Source: Betaproteobacteria bacterium Ga0077526 (GTDB lineage: Bacteria > Pseudomonadota > Gammaproteobacteria > Burkholderiales > Ga0077523). From it: a DNA stretch of 64,000 nucleotides. Below are positions 17,773 to 25,566 of the stretch, piece after piece. The notes beneath the pieces were generated by a model. It saw only the letters and a program-made list of their open reading frames with translations. It searched no databases and was not told the origin of the DNA. The stretch lies in contig LNDV01000034.1 in the NCBI GenBank assembly GCA_001464765.1, positions 744,001 to 808,000 of the forward strand, in the 5' to 3' direction. Each line of letters opens with the position of its first letter. Position 1 is the first letter of the stretch. The translations under genes and the position numbers were made by a program.

Positions 17773-18765
17773 TCATCCTCGGACGAAATGCCGGAACACC
17801 TCCGGATACCGCGATTCGAGTTCGCTCTCCTGCCAGCGTCTGCCACTCGTCTTGCGGGCCTTGCCGGCGGGTCGCACGAGGTCTTCGCCCGTGGCGGCGC
17901 GATAGGCTTCGTCCGCCACGGACAGAAGTTCCTCGCACTGGAAGTCCCAGCAGTCCTCGTGGTGCTTCAGCAGTTCCGCCGGACCGGCAAGGGCGGCGCC
18001 GAACGTCGCCCGTCCCTGCGCGACAACCCACGCCCGGAAGTAGTCGAAGCTGTCATCCGAGCAGCCGCCGCGCGCGAGGTGTGCGAATGCCCAGAGGTCC
18101 CAGGCATCGAGCTGGGCGAGTCTGACTGCAAGCAACTTGTCGAAGGCCTGGATGTCCTTCGGCGTGCAGGCCTTCAGCTGCTCTTCGACCGCGCCTGCGA
18201 ACTGTGTGGCGCTGCCGGCCCCGGTGCGCGCCTTGCCGATCAGCGTCCAGAACCGGGCCTCGGTCATGCCGTTGGCCTTGCGGGGCGGCGCGGCAGGCGG
18301 CGTCCTTGCCTGGAAGGCCAGCATCTCCTGCTTCAGCGCATCCTGTTCGGCCTCGAGCTTAAGGGACCACAGGTTGTGCCAGTACTCGGCGTAGACCTCC
18401 ATGCAATTCGCGTAGTGCTTCGCGGCATCGCGCATGTGACCGAGATGGCCTTTCTGCGCCTCCGGCCAGCTGCGCCAGAACGCGCGCGACCGGCTGCCGA
18501 TGAGACCGCGGAAGAGGGCGTGCACACGCGCGACCTCGCCGGCATCCCGCATTCCCTTGCCGAGAACGATGATGTCGATGCGTCCGCCTTCGAGGTCGTA
18601 CTGCTCCTGCACGTGGCGGATCAGATCGTCGAATCGCTTCTCCGCGATCCATTGCTCGAACAGCTCGCCTTCGAGCCGCTCGGCCTCGTCCGACGAGGGA
18701 TCGCGGCCGAGTGTGCGGGCCAGCTTCTCCCACTCGGCGTCGTACGTCCTTTCGAACTTTGACAT
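17773..18765 (-). CDS. DUF4240-containing protein
   Basis: A 330-residue soluble protein in two parts. Residues 1 to about 165 are helical and unrecognised (FERTYDAEWEKLARTLGRDP, HYANCMEVYAEYWHNLW). After a proline-alanine linker, a C-terminal DUF4240 domain starts at MTEARFWTLIGKAR and includes DAWDLWAFAHLARGGCSDDS and FDYFRAWVVAQGRATF. DUF4240 often appears in polymorphic-toxin immunity or stress contexts, but no toxin is next door. Its stop is directly beside the tandem repeat array. Confidence 0.7.
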   Translation of the reverse strand: MSKFERTYDAEWEKLARTLGRDPSSDEAERLEGELFEQWIAEKRFDDLIRHVQEQYDLEGGRIDIIVLGKGMRDAGEVARVHALFRGLIGSRSRAFWRSWPEAQKGHLGHMRDAAKHYANCMEVYAEYWHNLWSLKLEAEQDALKQEMLAFQARTPPAAPPRKANGMTEARFWTLIGKARTGAGSATQFAGAVEEQLKACTPKDIQAFDKLLAVRLAQLDAWDLWAFAHLARGGCSDDSFDYFRAWVVAQGRATFGAALAGPAELLKHHEDCWDFQCEELLSVADEAYRAATGEDLVRPAGKARKTSGRRWQESELESRYPEVFRHFVRG

Positions 18766-18786
18766 GGTCCTCGTGCAGTCGGCGTG

Positions 18787-19164
18787 TCAGAACAGAGGAC
18801 GCGACGGGACGTTTGCGTCGGCCGCTTCCGGCGCGTGGTCCGGTGTCCGTCCGAGCGGGTGCTGCTCCGCAGAGAAGTTGCCGTAGGTCCGCAGGACCTG
18901 GGCAATGACGACCTGATAGCCCGCAAGCCAGTTGTCCTGCGACGCTTTGGCTTCCAGGTGGCGGGGATGATTCATGAGCTGCTGCAGCGCGTCGAGCGAA
19001 TCCCAGTAGTACACGTTCGAGATGAGCCCGGTGGCCGGGTTCTCCCACGTCTCCTCGCCGAGGTAGCCGGGGATGGCCCTGGCGGCTGCGGCAATCTCCC
19101 CGTCGAGACGGTAGAAGGTATCGTCGTACTGCTTCTTCGCGAAGATGAAGGTGGAGGAGTACAT
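18787..19164 (-). CDS. antibiotic biosynthesis monooxygenase (ABM)-like protein
   Basis: A 125-residue protein with the ABM/dimeric alpha-beta barrel pattern: FIFAKKQYDDTFYRLDGEIA, PGYLGEETWENPATGLISNVYYWDS and a HPRHLEAK helix. A GGAG ribosome site lies 4 bp before the ATG. The last 30 residues are a disordered tail. Enzymatic function is unproven. It is probably co-transcribed with the next gene. Confidence 0.7.
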   Translation of the reverse strand: MYSSTFIFAKKQYDDTFYRLDGEIAAAARAIPGYLGEETWENPATGLISNVYYWDSLDALQQLMNHPRHLEAKASQDNWLAGYQVVIAQVLRTYGNFSAEQHPLGRTPDHAPEAADANVPSRPLF

Positions 19165-19183
19165 CGTGCTCCCGTAAGCGCAA

Positions 19184-19990
19184 TCAGTTGGCGGGTTTCA
19201 GCACTTCGAAGCCATCTTCCTCGCCGGTGGCGGAGTAGATGACCCGACGGTCGAGCTTGCCGTCCCGATCGAAGTCGATGTCGGCGTGGACGATCTTGCC
19301 CAGTCGCAGGGTCTCCACGCGCAGCGGCAAGCCGGTGTACTTGTCGAGGAAGACCACCTCGTTCACCACACCGTGGCGGAAGTAGGTCTTGAGATCGGCA
19401 ACGCCGTCACCGTCGGTGTCGGTTTCGGCGGACTGGATGTTGCCCTTAACGAAGGCGGAGATTGTCTCGAATGTGCCGTTGAAGTCCTCGTCGCTTTCGC
19501 TGACCTCCGGTGCACCATTGCTCGCGTAGCGGATGATCAGGTCCACCTTGCGGTCGCGATTGCGGTCTGTCCGGACTTCCGTGAGCACGCCTTGCGGCGA
19601 GTAGGTCCAGGTTTCGTCCAGCACGCCGTCTCCGTCGAAGTCGATACCGCCGTTGGCGACCGGGGCACGGAAGTAAAACGTCGCGCCGGCGACGCCCACC
19701 GCCAGCCCGATGAGCGCAGCGCCGATCCGCGACTTGCTGGCAGGCGGTGTCCGGGGTGTCGGCGGCGCCGAGGCCGGGGGGTTGGCGGCTTCCCATTCCA
19801 TGAGGAGCGCCCGGGCCCGGTCGTAGTCCTCGTCCTCCACCACGAGCCGCACGAGTCCCGCGGCCGGCAGTTCGCCGATGGCACCTTCCAGGTAGGTTCC
19901 GTCCACGCGTGCGGCGATGCCGTCCTGCGCGAGCAGGTCCTGAAGCATGTGCGCTTCGATGCCGTTCGCGGCGCGGTAGGCGGTCTTCAT
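19184..19990 (-). CDS. DUF2007-domain membrane protein with Ca-binding-like repeats
   Basis: A 268-residue protein. The N-terminal 70 residues match the DUF2007 pattern (MKTAYRAANGIEAHMLQDLL, AAGLVRLVVEDEDYDRARAL). One transmembrane helix follows (GAALIGLAVGVAGATFYF). The distal part has repeated Asp-rich loops of DFDGDGVLDE, DRNRDRKVD, DTDGDGVAD and DFDRDGKLD type, similar to calcium-binding thrombospondin type 3 or dockerin loops. The C-terminal part is presumably periplasmic. Role unknown. Confidence 0.75.
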   Translation of the reverse strand: MKTAYRAANGIEAHMLQDLLAQDGIAARVDGTYLEGAIGELPAAGLVRLVVEDEDYDRARALLMEWEAANPPASAPPTPRTPPASKSRIGAALIGLAVGVAGATFYFRAPVANGGIDFDGDGVLDETWTYSPQGVLTEVRTDRNRDRKVDLIIRYASNGAPEVSESDEDFNGTFETISAFVKGNIQSAETDTDGDGVADLKTYFRHGVVNEVVFLDKYTGLPLRVETLRLGKIVHADIDFDRDGKLDRRVIYSATGEEDGFEVLKPAN

Positions 19991-20028
19991 GGTCGTTCGG
20001 GTGGTTCGATCCGGTGAAATGCAGCCGT

Positions 20029-20517
20029 TCAGGCGCGCGGGGGCGTGCCGTATACCTTCCCGCTGTTCCAGCTCTCCACGTACTCCGCGAGCGAGAGCTG
20101 CCAGGGGTTGCGGCCGTCCGCATCGAAGTACTCGAACAAGATGCCGTCGGACGCGGTCATCGAGAGCAGCACGGTACCGCCGGCATCGCCGCCCCATTCC
20201 TCATGCGGGTGCGCGTCGGCGGGAGCAAGAGCGTAGTCGCCCTTGCGGCGGTGGATGGAGCGGGTGGTGCCGTCGGGGAGCGTCTCCTTCAGGAACTGCT
20301 CGCCTTCGAGCACGAGGGTCACGGTCGAGGCGACGTGGCGGTGCCGCCGGCAATGGCCCCCCTTTCCATACCGGAGGAGCATGTCGAGGCGTCCGCTCGG
20401 CAGGTCATAGCCGAGCAGGCTGTACTCGAAGTCGACCCGGAAGGCGGTGCAGTCCGGGTCCGTGACCCGCCGCCATTCCACGGACGCGAGATCGAAACGA
20501 GGCGAAACGACCGGCAT
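20029..20517 (-). CDS. cupin-fold protein
   Basis: A 162-residue protein with one cupin barrel. Metal-ligand candidates are in GGHCRRHRHVASTVTLVLEGE (motif 1) and DAHPHEEWGGDAGGTVLLS (motif 2). The start at 20517 gives MPVVSPRFDLASVEW. It is related to ChrR-like or acetylacetone-dioxygenase-like cupins, but the substrate cannot be assigned. Confidence 0.7.
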   Translation of the reverse strand: MPVVSPRFDLASVEWRRVTDPDCTAFRVDFEYSLLGYDLPSGRLDMLLRYGKGGHCRRHRHVASTVTLVLEGEQFLKETLPDGTTRSIHRRKGDYALAPADAHPHEEWGGDAGGTVLLSMTASDGILFEYFDADGRNPWQLSLAEYVESWNSGKVYGTPPRA

Positions 20518-20618
20518 TGGGGTCCTCGGTGAGAAGGCTTTCGCCGGAAGTGTGCAGCACGTCGCCGGTTTGAGAAAGCGGCCGGCCACCCGCCGCTGTC
20601 AGGGCGGAGAGATCTCGT

Positions 20619-21029
20619 TCAGGGCGCCGGTGGCGGTGCCTCGATGAAGCTGTACACCTTCCACATCTCGGCTTCGGTCAGCTTGCCTTTCCAGGCCGGC
20701 ATCTGGGTGCCCTTCCGACCGTGGATGACGATCTTGAGGAACGCCTGCCCCTTCAGCTTGGACTTGCGGAGATTCGGCCCGCGCGCGCCGGTGTCGGCGT
20801 GACAGATGTAGCAGGTGCTGCGGTACAAACGCTGGCCTTCCGCGATGGCCTCCGGGTCCCCGCTGTACGGGTTCTCCGTGTGTTCCCACACATAGCTGTC
20901 GGCATCGACCTTCGGCGGCTGGTGGGCCTGGCCCGCGGCTTCTCCGAGCACGAACATCAGCGCAGCGGCACAGACGAGTCTGGAATGGATCTTCAAGTTG
21001 GCTCTGGCAGTCGGGCGGCGCCGTCGCAT
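20619..21029 (-). CDS. cytochrome c, probable partner of the PQQ dehydrogenase
   Basis: A 136-residue periplasmic c-type cytochrome with a signal sequence (LVCAAALMFVLGEAAGQA), one haem-attachment motif CYICH (73-77) and a likely axial methionine in GTQMPAW (Met110). It starts 25 bp after the PQQ dehydrogenase stop, so it should accept electrons from that enzyme. The ATG at 21029 sits in the loop of a 10-bp hairpin; a TTG at 20996 just before the signal sequence is a possible alternative start. Confidence 0.88.
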   Translation of the reverse strand: MRRRRPTARANLKIHSRLVCAAALMFVLGEAAGQAHQPPKVDADSYVWEHTENPYSGDPEAIAEGQRLYRSTCYICHADTGARGPNLRKSKLKGQAFLKIVIHGRKGTQMPAWKGKLTEAEMWKVYSFIEAPPPAP

Positions 21030-21040
21030 CGACGGCGCCG
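21016..21040 (-). promoter_or_regulatory. perfect hairpin at the cytochrome c start codon
   Basis: CGGCGCCGTC and GACGGCGCCG form a perfect 10-bp stem with a 5-base loop, GATGC on the - strand, that contains the annotated ATG. It lies between the dehydrogenase stop and the cytochrome coding region. It could lower expression of the second gene or stabilise the upstream mRNA. Confidence 0.6.
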
Positions 21041-21054
21041 CGGGATCGTTCGGA

Positions 21055-22815
21055 TTACTTCGGCACAGGCGTGAGTGCGCCGTCGATGTTGGTCACGCCC
21101 CATTCGCCGGCACCGGCCTTGTCCGCAGTCACGTTGTCGAGCGCGAACACGAACAGGCTGTTGCCCTTGGGTGCACTGTAATAGAAGCTCGGATCGCCGC
21201 CGAGGCCGGAGAGGATGGCCACATACTGCTTGCCGCCGATCTCATAGGTGATCGGCGAGGCGTTGATCCCCGAGCCGGTCTGGTACTTCCAGAGCACCTT
21301 GCCGGACTTCGCGTCGATCGCGTAGAAGAAGCCCAGCTGGTCACCCGTGAACACGAGCCCCGACCGGGTCGCCAGCACGCCCGCGAACACCGGCAGCGGG
21401 CTCGGGATCTCCCATAGCCACTTGCGCTTCTGCACGTCGAAGGCGCGCAGGCGGCCGATGGGCCCGCCCAGGGTGTGCATCTTGTAGTCCATGCCCATGA
21501 ACACCTTGCCCGGCTCGTACTTGATGTCCTCCGGCTTGTGGCCGGTGAGAGACATCGCCCAGGTGTTGGTGGGCACGAAGGCGATCTTTGTCTCGGGGTT
21601 GTACGCCATGGGGAACCAGTTGGTTCCGCCCTCGAGACCCGGGATGATGGGGACCACGGCCTTGCCATCGGCAAGCGGCCGTTTGGCCTCGTTCACCTTC
21701 GGCCGCCCGGTGACCGGGTCCAGGCCGGAGGTCCAGTTGATACCTTCGACGGTGGGCGTGGCGTAGAGGAATTTGCCGTTCGTGCGATCGAGGATGTAGA
21801 AGAAGCCGTTGCGGTTGGACTGGAGGGCGGCCTTCACCGGGTTGCCGTTGAATGTGATGTCCGCGAGGATCGGGGCGTTGTTGCCGTCGTAGTCCCAGCC
21901 GTCGTTGGGCGTGTACTGGTAGCCCCACTGGATCGCACCGGTGTCCGGGTTCATCGCGATGAGCGAGGAGGTCCACTTGTTGTCGCCGGGGCGCAGGTTG
22001 GACGTCCAGGGGCCGGGGTTGCTGGTGCCCCAGTACAGGAGGTTCAGCTCGGGATCGAAGGCACCGGATTGCCAGGTGGCGCCGCCGCCGGTCTTCCAGG
22101 TGTCCCCGGGCCAGGACTCGTTGCCGGGCTCGCCCGGGCCGGGAATCGTGTAGGTGGTCCACTTCACGTCGCCGGTCTTGGCATCGTAGGCGCGGATGTA
22201 GCCGCGCACGCCGTACTCTCCCCCGGCGATCCCGACGATCACCTTGCCCTTAACGATCAGGGGCGCGCCGGTGGCGGAGTAGCCCGCCTTCCAGTCGTCG
22301 ATGACCTTTTCCCAGGCGACCTTGCCGGTGGCCCGGTCGAGCGCAACGACCCGCGCATCGAGCGTCAGCACGTAGACGTGGTCACCGTGGATGGCCACGC
22401 CGCGGTTCACGGGGCCGCAGCAGAGCACCGTGCCGAGGCCTTCCGGTTCCTCCGGGGCCCAGTGCCACAGGCGCCGGCCGGTGACTGCATCGAAGGCAAA
22501 GACGTTGGAGTGCGCGCCTGTCACGTACATCACGCCACCCTGCACCACCGGCGTGGCTTCGAGCCCGTCGAGGGAATTGAGGGCCGCCGTCCACACCGGG
22601 CGCAGACCCTTGACGTTGCCAGGCTTCACCTGCGTGAGCGGGCTGAACCGCTGGTTGTCGTACGTGCGGCCGTACATCAGCCATTCCGACTTGTTCTTGC
22701 CGGAGGCCAGCAGATCGGCGTCGGTCGGGCCCGCCGCGGAAACGGCAGGGACTCCGGCCATCGCCAGAGCGATGAGCCAGGCACGCACAGACGGGGCAGG
22801 CGCGAAGGAAGTCAT
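21055..22815 (-). CDS. PQQ-dependent alcohol dehydrogenase, lanthanide type
   Basis: A periplasmic quinoprotein of the methanol/ethanol dehydrogenase family, 586 residues with a signal peptide ending near AVSAAG. Eight-bladed propeller W-motifs are spread through it. The adjacent-cysteine disulfide is at LCCGPVNRG (132-133). Metal ligands are Glu200 (AGGEYGVRG), Asn266 (GTSNPGPW) and the catalytic Asp308 in WDYDG. The Asp two residues on (310) is the known marker of lanthanide-dependent (XoxF/PedH-type) enzymes; calcium enzymes have Ala or Ser or Thr there. The ATG at 22815 was chosen; a GTG at 22821 has a better-spaced GGAG. A cytochrome c gene follows. Confidence 0.9.
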   Translation of the reverse strand: MTSFAPAPSVRAWLIALAMAGVPAVSAAGPTDADLLASGKNKSEWLMYGRTYDNQRFSPLTQVKPGNVKGLRPVWTAALNSLDGLEATPVVQGGVMYVTGAHSNVFAFDAVTGRRLWHWAPEEPEGLGTVLCCGPVNRGVAIHGDHVYVLTLDARVVALDRATGKVAWEKVIDDWKAGYSATGAPLIVKGKVIVGIAGGEYGVRGYIRAYDAKTGDVKWTTYTIPGPGEPGNESWPGDTWKTGGGATWQSGAFDPELNLLYWGTSNPGPWTSNLRPGDNKWTSSLIAMNPDTGAIQWGYQYTPNDGWDYDGNNAPILADITFNGNPVKAALQSNRNGFFYILDRTNGKFLYATPTVEGINWTSGLDPVTGRPKVNEAKRPLADGKAVVPIIPGLEGGTNWFPMAYNPETKIAFVPTNTWAMSLTGHKPEDIKYEPGKVFMGMDYKMHTLGGPIGRLRAFDVQKRKWLWEIPSPLPVFAGVLATRSGLVFTGDQLGFFYAIDAKSGKVLWKYQTGSGINASPITYEIGGKQYVAILSGLGGDPSFYYSAPKGNSLFVFALDNVTADKAGAGEWGVTNIDGALTPVPK

Positions 22816-22935
22816 GGTCACGTCGGGAATCTCCAGGTTCTCGGACACTTCGGAGGAATCATCGAAGACGGATGCGGCAGTGCACAAAGTAAAGTTCCCG
22901 GGGTAGACGTGTCAATGGTCCCAGAACCCCAACCT

Positions 22936-22961
22936 CGGGGTCAGGTCTAGCTTCGTAGCAT
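22936..22961. repeat. solo transposase-element end
   Basis: A single copy of the end sequence CGGGGTCAGGTCTAGC...CGTAGCAT also found at both ends of the element at 24335-24490. It lies upstream of the PQQ dehydrogenase gene, and no partner end was found nearby. Confidence 0.75.
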
Positions 22962-23008
22962 GCGGCGGACGGCGGAGCAGGCGTCGACCCGGTCCGCCCG
23001 CGATGACA

Positions 23009-23374
23009 TCAGCTGGCGCGCGGAATGTCGTCGAGGGAGTAGTACACGCTCTTGCCGTGCTGCCGGGCCAGCTCGACCATCTCGTCGGCGCCGGCGGAGG
23101 GGCCGCCGATCCGCAGGCAACCGTCGCACTTCGCCACGAGTCGGCGGGAGATGGGGTGGAAGATCTCATTGAAGATGGGATCGCCGATGTGCGAGGACCC
23201 TGCGTGCTCGATGAGCGGCAGCGCGAACCATTCCCCCATCACGGGCAGGTGCCCCGCGCGGAAGAGCGCGAGGGAAGTCTCCGTCATCGCGGCCACGTTG
23301 CGGGCGATGAGCGCGGGATCATCGTTGGTGCCGGAGCGGTAGGGGCCGGCCACGAGAATCATGAGGGATGTCAT
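23009..23374 (-). CDS. DUF4406 / nucleoside 2-deoxyribosyltransferase-like protein
   Basis: A 121-residue protein: MTSLMILVAGPYRSG at the start, a middle helix (LIARNVAAMTETSLALFRAG), and CDGCLRIGGPSAGADEMVELA near the end. These are features of the DUF4406/nucleoside deoxyribosyltransferase-like fold. The start has GGAG 9 bp upstream. The short form was chosen because further open sequence overlaps the AlaX gene. Function unproven. Confidence 0.72.
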   Translation of the reverse strand: MTSLMILVAGPYRSGTNDDPALIARNVAAMTETSLALFRAGHLPVMGEWFALPLIEHAGSSHIGDPIFNEIFHPISRRLVAKCDGCLRIGGPSAGADEMVELARQHGKSVYYSLDDIPRAS

Positions 23375-23484
23375 CCAGTATTTCTCCGGAGGTTGCGAAT
23401 AGCTCACCAGGCACGGGCCGACAAAGTCAGCGGCGCGAACGGTTGTCGCCTGCGACGCGACCGTACAAACGGACCAGAACTTCC

Positions 23485-24126
23485 CTACTCCTCGAGGAAG
23501 ATCTCCACGCGCTCCTTGCCCTTGCCGATGTTGTTGCGCTTGAGGCGGATCGGGCCGATCTCCCCGGTGCGTCGGACGTGCGTGCCGCCGCAGGGAACAC
23601 GGGTGAACCCCTCGATCTCCCAGTAGCGGCGTTCGTTGACGGCGTCGTCGAAACCGGTCCGGATCGCGACATCGGAAGCGATGATCGCGTTGGCCTCGTC
23701 GGACACGGCTGCGAGAACTGACGCGATGGACTCCGGCCACGCGAAATCGATGCGGGCTTTCTCCTGGGAAACATGCGCCCCCACCTTGCCCACACCCTCC
23801 AGGCGGCGGTAGAAGATCTCCAGCACGAGTTCGGCAGCGAAGTGCAGGCGCATGAGGCGGTATCGCCGCTCCCAGTCGATCTCGACCGTGACGTTCTGCC
23901 CGACCTTCAGTCCGTGGTCGTTCGGCAGGGTGTAGACGATGTCCCGGTCCATCTTCCGCGCAGACTGCACGGTGACCCCGCCGATGGTGCCGAAATCACT
24001 CTCCTGTCCGCCCGAGAAGGCGAAGAAGATCGTGGTGTCGAGCTGGATCTCCGGCCCGTCGCAGCGCACGACGCGCGCATCGAGTGTCGTGCAGTAAGGA
24101 TCCGACCAGAAGGCCTTGCGCGTCAC
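23485..24126 (-). CDS. alanyl-tRNA editing protein, AlaX-like
   Basis: A 213-residue free-standing editing domain that would hydrolyse mischarged Ser- or Gly-tRNA(Ala). The N-terminal AFSGGQESDFGTI and C-terminal RVPCGGTHVRRTGEIG (zinc Cys and His) are diagnostic. In the first zinc motif the usual HxxxH reads HFAAE (RLHFAAELVLEI), so Glu occupies the second position. The start is a GTG at 24126. It ends 110 bp before the DUF4406 gene. Confidence 0.85.
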   Translation of the reverse strand: MTRKAFWSDPYCTTLDARVVRCDGPEIQLDTTIFFAFSGGQESDFGTIGGVTVQSARKMDRDIVYTLPNDHGLKVGQNVTVEIDWERRYRLMRLHFAAELVLEIFYRRLEGVGKVGAHVSQEKARIDFAWPESIASVLAAVSDEANAIIASDVAIRTGFDDAVNERRYWEIEGFTRVPCGGTHVRRTGEIGPIRLKRNNIGKGKERVEIFLEE

Positions 24127-24334
24127 GAAAGCCGACCCGCTCGGGCGTCCGAGTATTCGATGACCTTCTCTGCGTGGTACTTCGACGCACCAGGCGCCGA
24201 TGCCGCCTGACAGCCAGGACGGGGCAATTCGTTCATGCGAACCTCATGGTCGATGCAGGGTGGATCAGACACATCTCGCCCGCCTGCGCGACGATACTCT
24301 CTCGATGATACGCCGGCCCTGCCATCGGCAGCCT

Positions 24335-24490
24335 GAACACCGGGGTCAGGTCTAGATTCGTAGCATCCAGCCGTTGCGTCGCCACGGCCAACAACGGGCG
24401 GCGCACGCGTCGATCTGCAGGCCGCGTTTGCGCGCCGAGCGTCTTCCTGCGAGAGCAAATGCTACGAAGCTAGACCTGACCCCGGTGTTC
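24335..24490. mobile_element. 156-bp MITE-like element with 32-bp inverted ends
   Basis: The ends 24335-24366 and 24459-24490 are inverted repeats of 32 bp with one mismatch. Both begin GAACACCGGGGTCAGGTCTA and end CGTAGCAT. The 92-bp interior has no gene. The end sequence shares GGGGTCAGGTCT and CGTAGCATCC with the region just upstream of the transposase genes at 46.9 and 49.5 kb. This is probably a non-autonomous derivative mobilised by that transposase. The right end overlaps the stop codon of the next gene. Confidence 0.85.
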
Positions 24491-25511
24491 ACACCAGTCC
24501 AAGGTCGACGAGACTCGAGGCCATCGCGGGGGCCGATTCCCGGAGCGGGATGAACTCGATGCGCAACGCGCGACGTGTGTTCGTCGTATCCATCGTAAAC
24601 TCGCATCCCAGATCGGGGAGGATCATCCTTGCCGCGGGATCAAACAGCGCCACCAGACGCACGAGGAAGTCCGGCAGTTCGCGAGTCGGCACCTTGCGCG
24701 CGGTGGCGCCGAGACTCGCGCGTATGGCGCGAGCAATCTCGAGGAAGCGCGCGGTCTCCGATACCGCGAGATACCGGCCACCGCCTGGCTCCGACGTTTC
24801 GAGCGCGAGCCGATGCATCTTGGCGACGTCGCGGACATCCACCACTGCGAAGTGCAGTCTCGGGGTGCCCGGGTACTTCCCGCGCAGGAACATCCGCACG
24901 ACCTCGGCGGAGGTACCGATATCGCGATCGAGCACCGGCCCCAGCACGAGGCCAGGGTTCACCGTGGAGAAGTGAAGCGTTCCGCCTTGCGTCTGCACGA
25001 AGTCCCGCGCCGCTTTCTCCGCGAGGGTCTTCGAACGATAGTAGGTCGTCACGCCAGGCTGTTCGAGATCGGTCCAGTCGGTCTCGTCGAAGGGCCTGGT
25101 ACGCGTCCCGCGGTGTCCCCCGAGGATCGCCGCCACGGACGAGGTCTGCACGAAGCGAGACACCCCGGCCGCCACCGCCGCGCGGAGCACCCGCAACGTG
25201 CCCTCCACGGCCGGCTTCAGCAGCTCGTCGGGATTCTTGGGTTCACCCGCCGGAAACGGGGACGCCACGTGGAGCACGCCGGTCGCCCCGGCCATCGCGT
25301 CCCCCCATCCGGCGTCGGATAGGAGGTCAGCCACCGCGAAGGACAGCTTGGCTGTATCGCAGTGCTTCGCCAGCGACGCGCGGACCTCATCGGCCTTGGC
25401 CATGCTTCGCACCGTGCCCCGCACGGCGTAGCCCCGACCGAGCAGCTCGACCGCGCAGTGCTTGGCGATAAAGCCGGAGATGCCCGTGATAACGACCAGC
25501 CGATCCGTCAC
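24489..25511 (-). CDS. NAD-dependent epimerase/dehydratase family protein
   Basis: A 340-residue extended short-chain dehydrogenase related to dihydroflavonol-4-reductase. The nucleotide-binding motif is GISGFIA at the N-terminus; the active site is YYRSK with the Ser-bearing TSSVAAI strand. A GTG start at 25511 with GGGGG 4 bp upstream was preferred to a TTG at 25526. The last base of the MITE inverted repeat lies in its TGA stop, so insertion may have reset the C-terminus. Substrate unknown. Confidence 0.85.
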   Translation of the reverse strand: MTDRLVVITGISGFIAKHCAVELLGRGYAVRGTVRSMAKADEVRASLAKHCDTAKLSFAVADLLSDAGWGDAMAGATGVLHVASPFPAGEPKNPDELLKPAVEGTLRVLRAAVAAGVSRFVQTSSVAAILGGHRGTRTRPFDETDWTDLEQPGVTTYYRSKTLAEKAARDFVQTQGGTLHFSTVNPGLVLGPVLDRDIGTSAEVVRMFLRGKYPGTPRLHFAVVDVRDVAKMHRLALETSEPGGGRYLAVSETARFLEIARAIRASLGATARKVPTRELPDFLVRLVALFDPAARMILPDLGCEFTMDTTNTRRALRIEFIPLRESAPAMASSLVDLGLV

Positions 25512-25566
25512 ATTGCCCCCGAGCAATCGTAATGGTGGAACGGGTGGCGCACCTCTGAACGCCGGC

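Noticed and set aside
21475..22950. A 491-codon + strand frame opposite the PQQ dehydrogenase
   Set aside because: Composition is Val/Gly/Arg-biased shadow sequence; the - strand gene has full catalytic motifs and a signal peptide.
24335..24490. An attC or attachment-site interpretation of the inverted repeat
   Set aside because: The 32-bp ends match transposase-element ends and lack RYYYAAC/GTTRRRY boxes; no recombinase gene is near.
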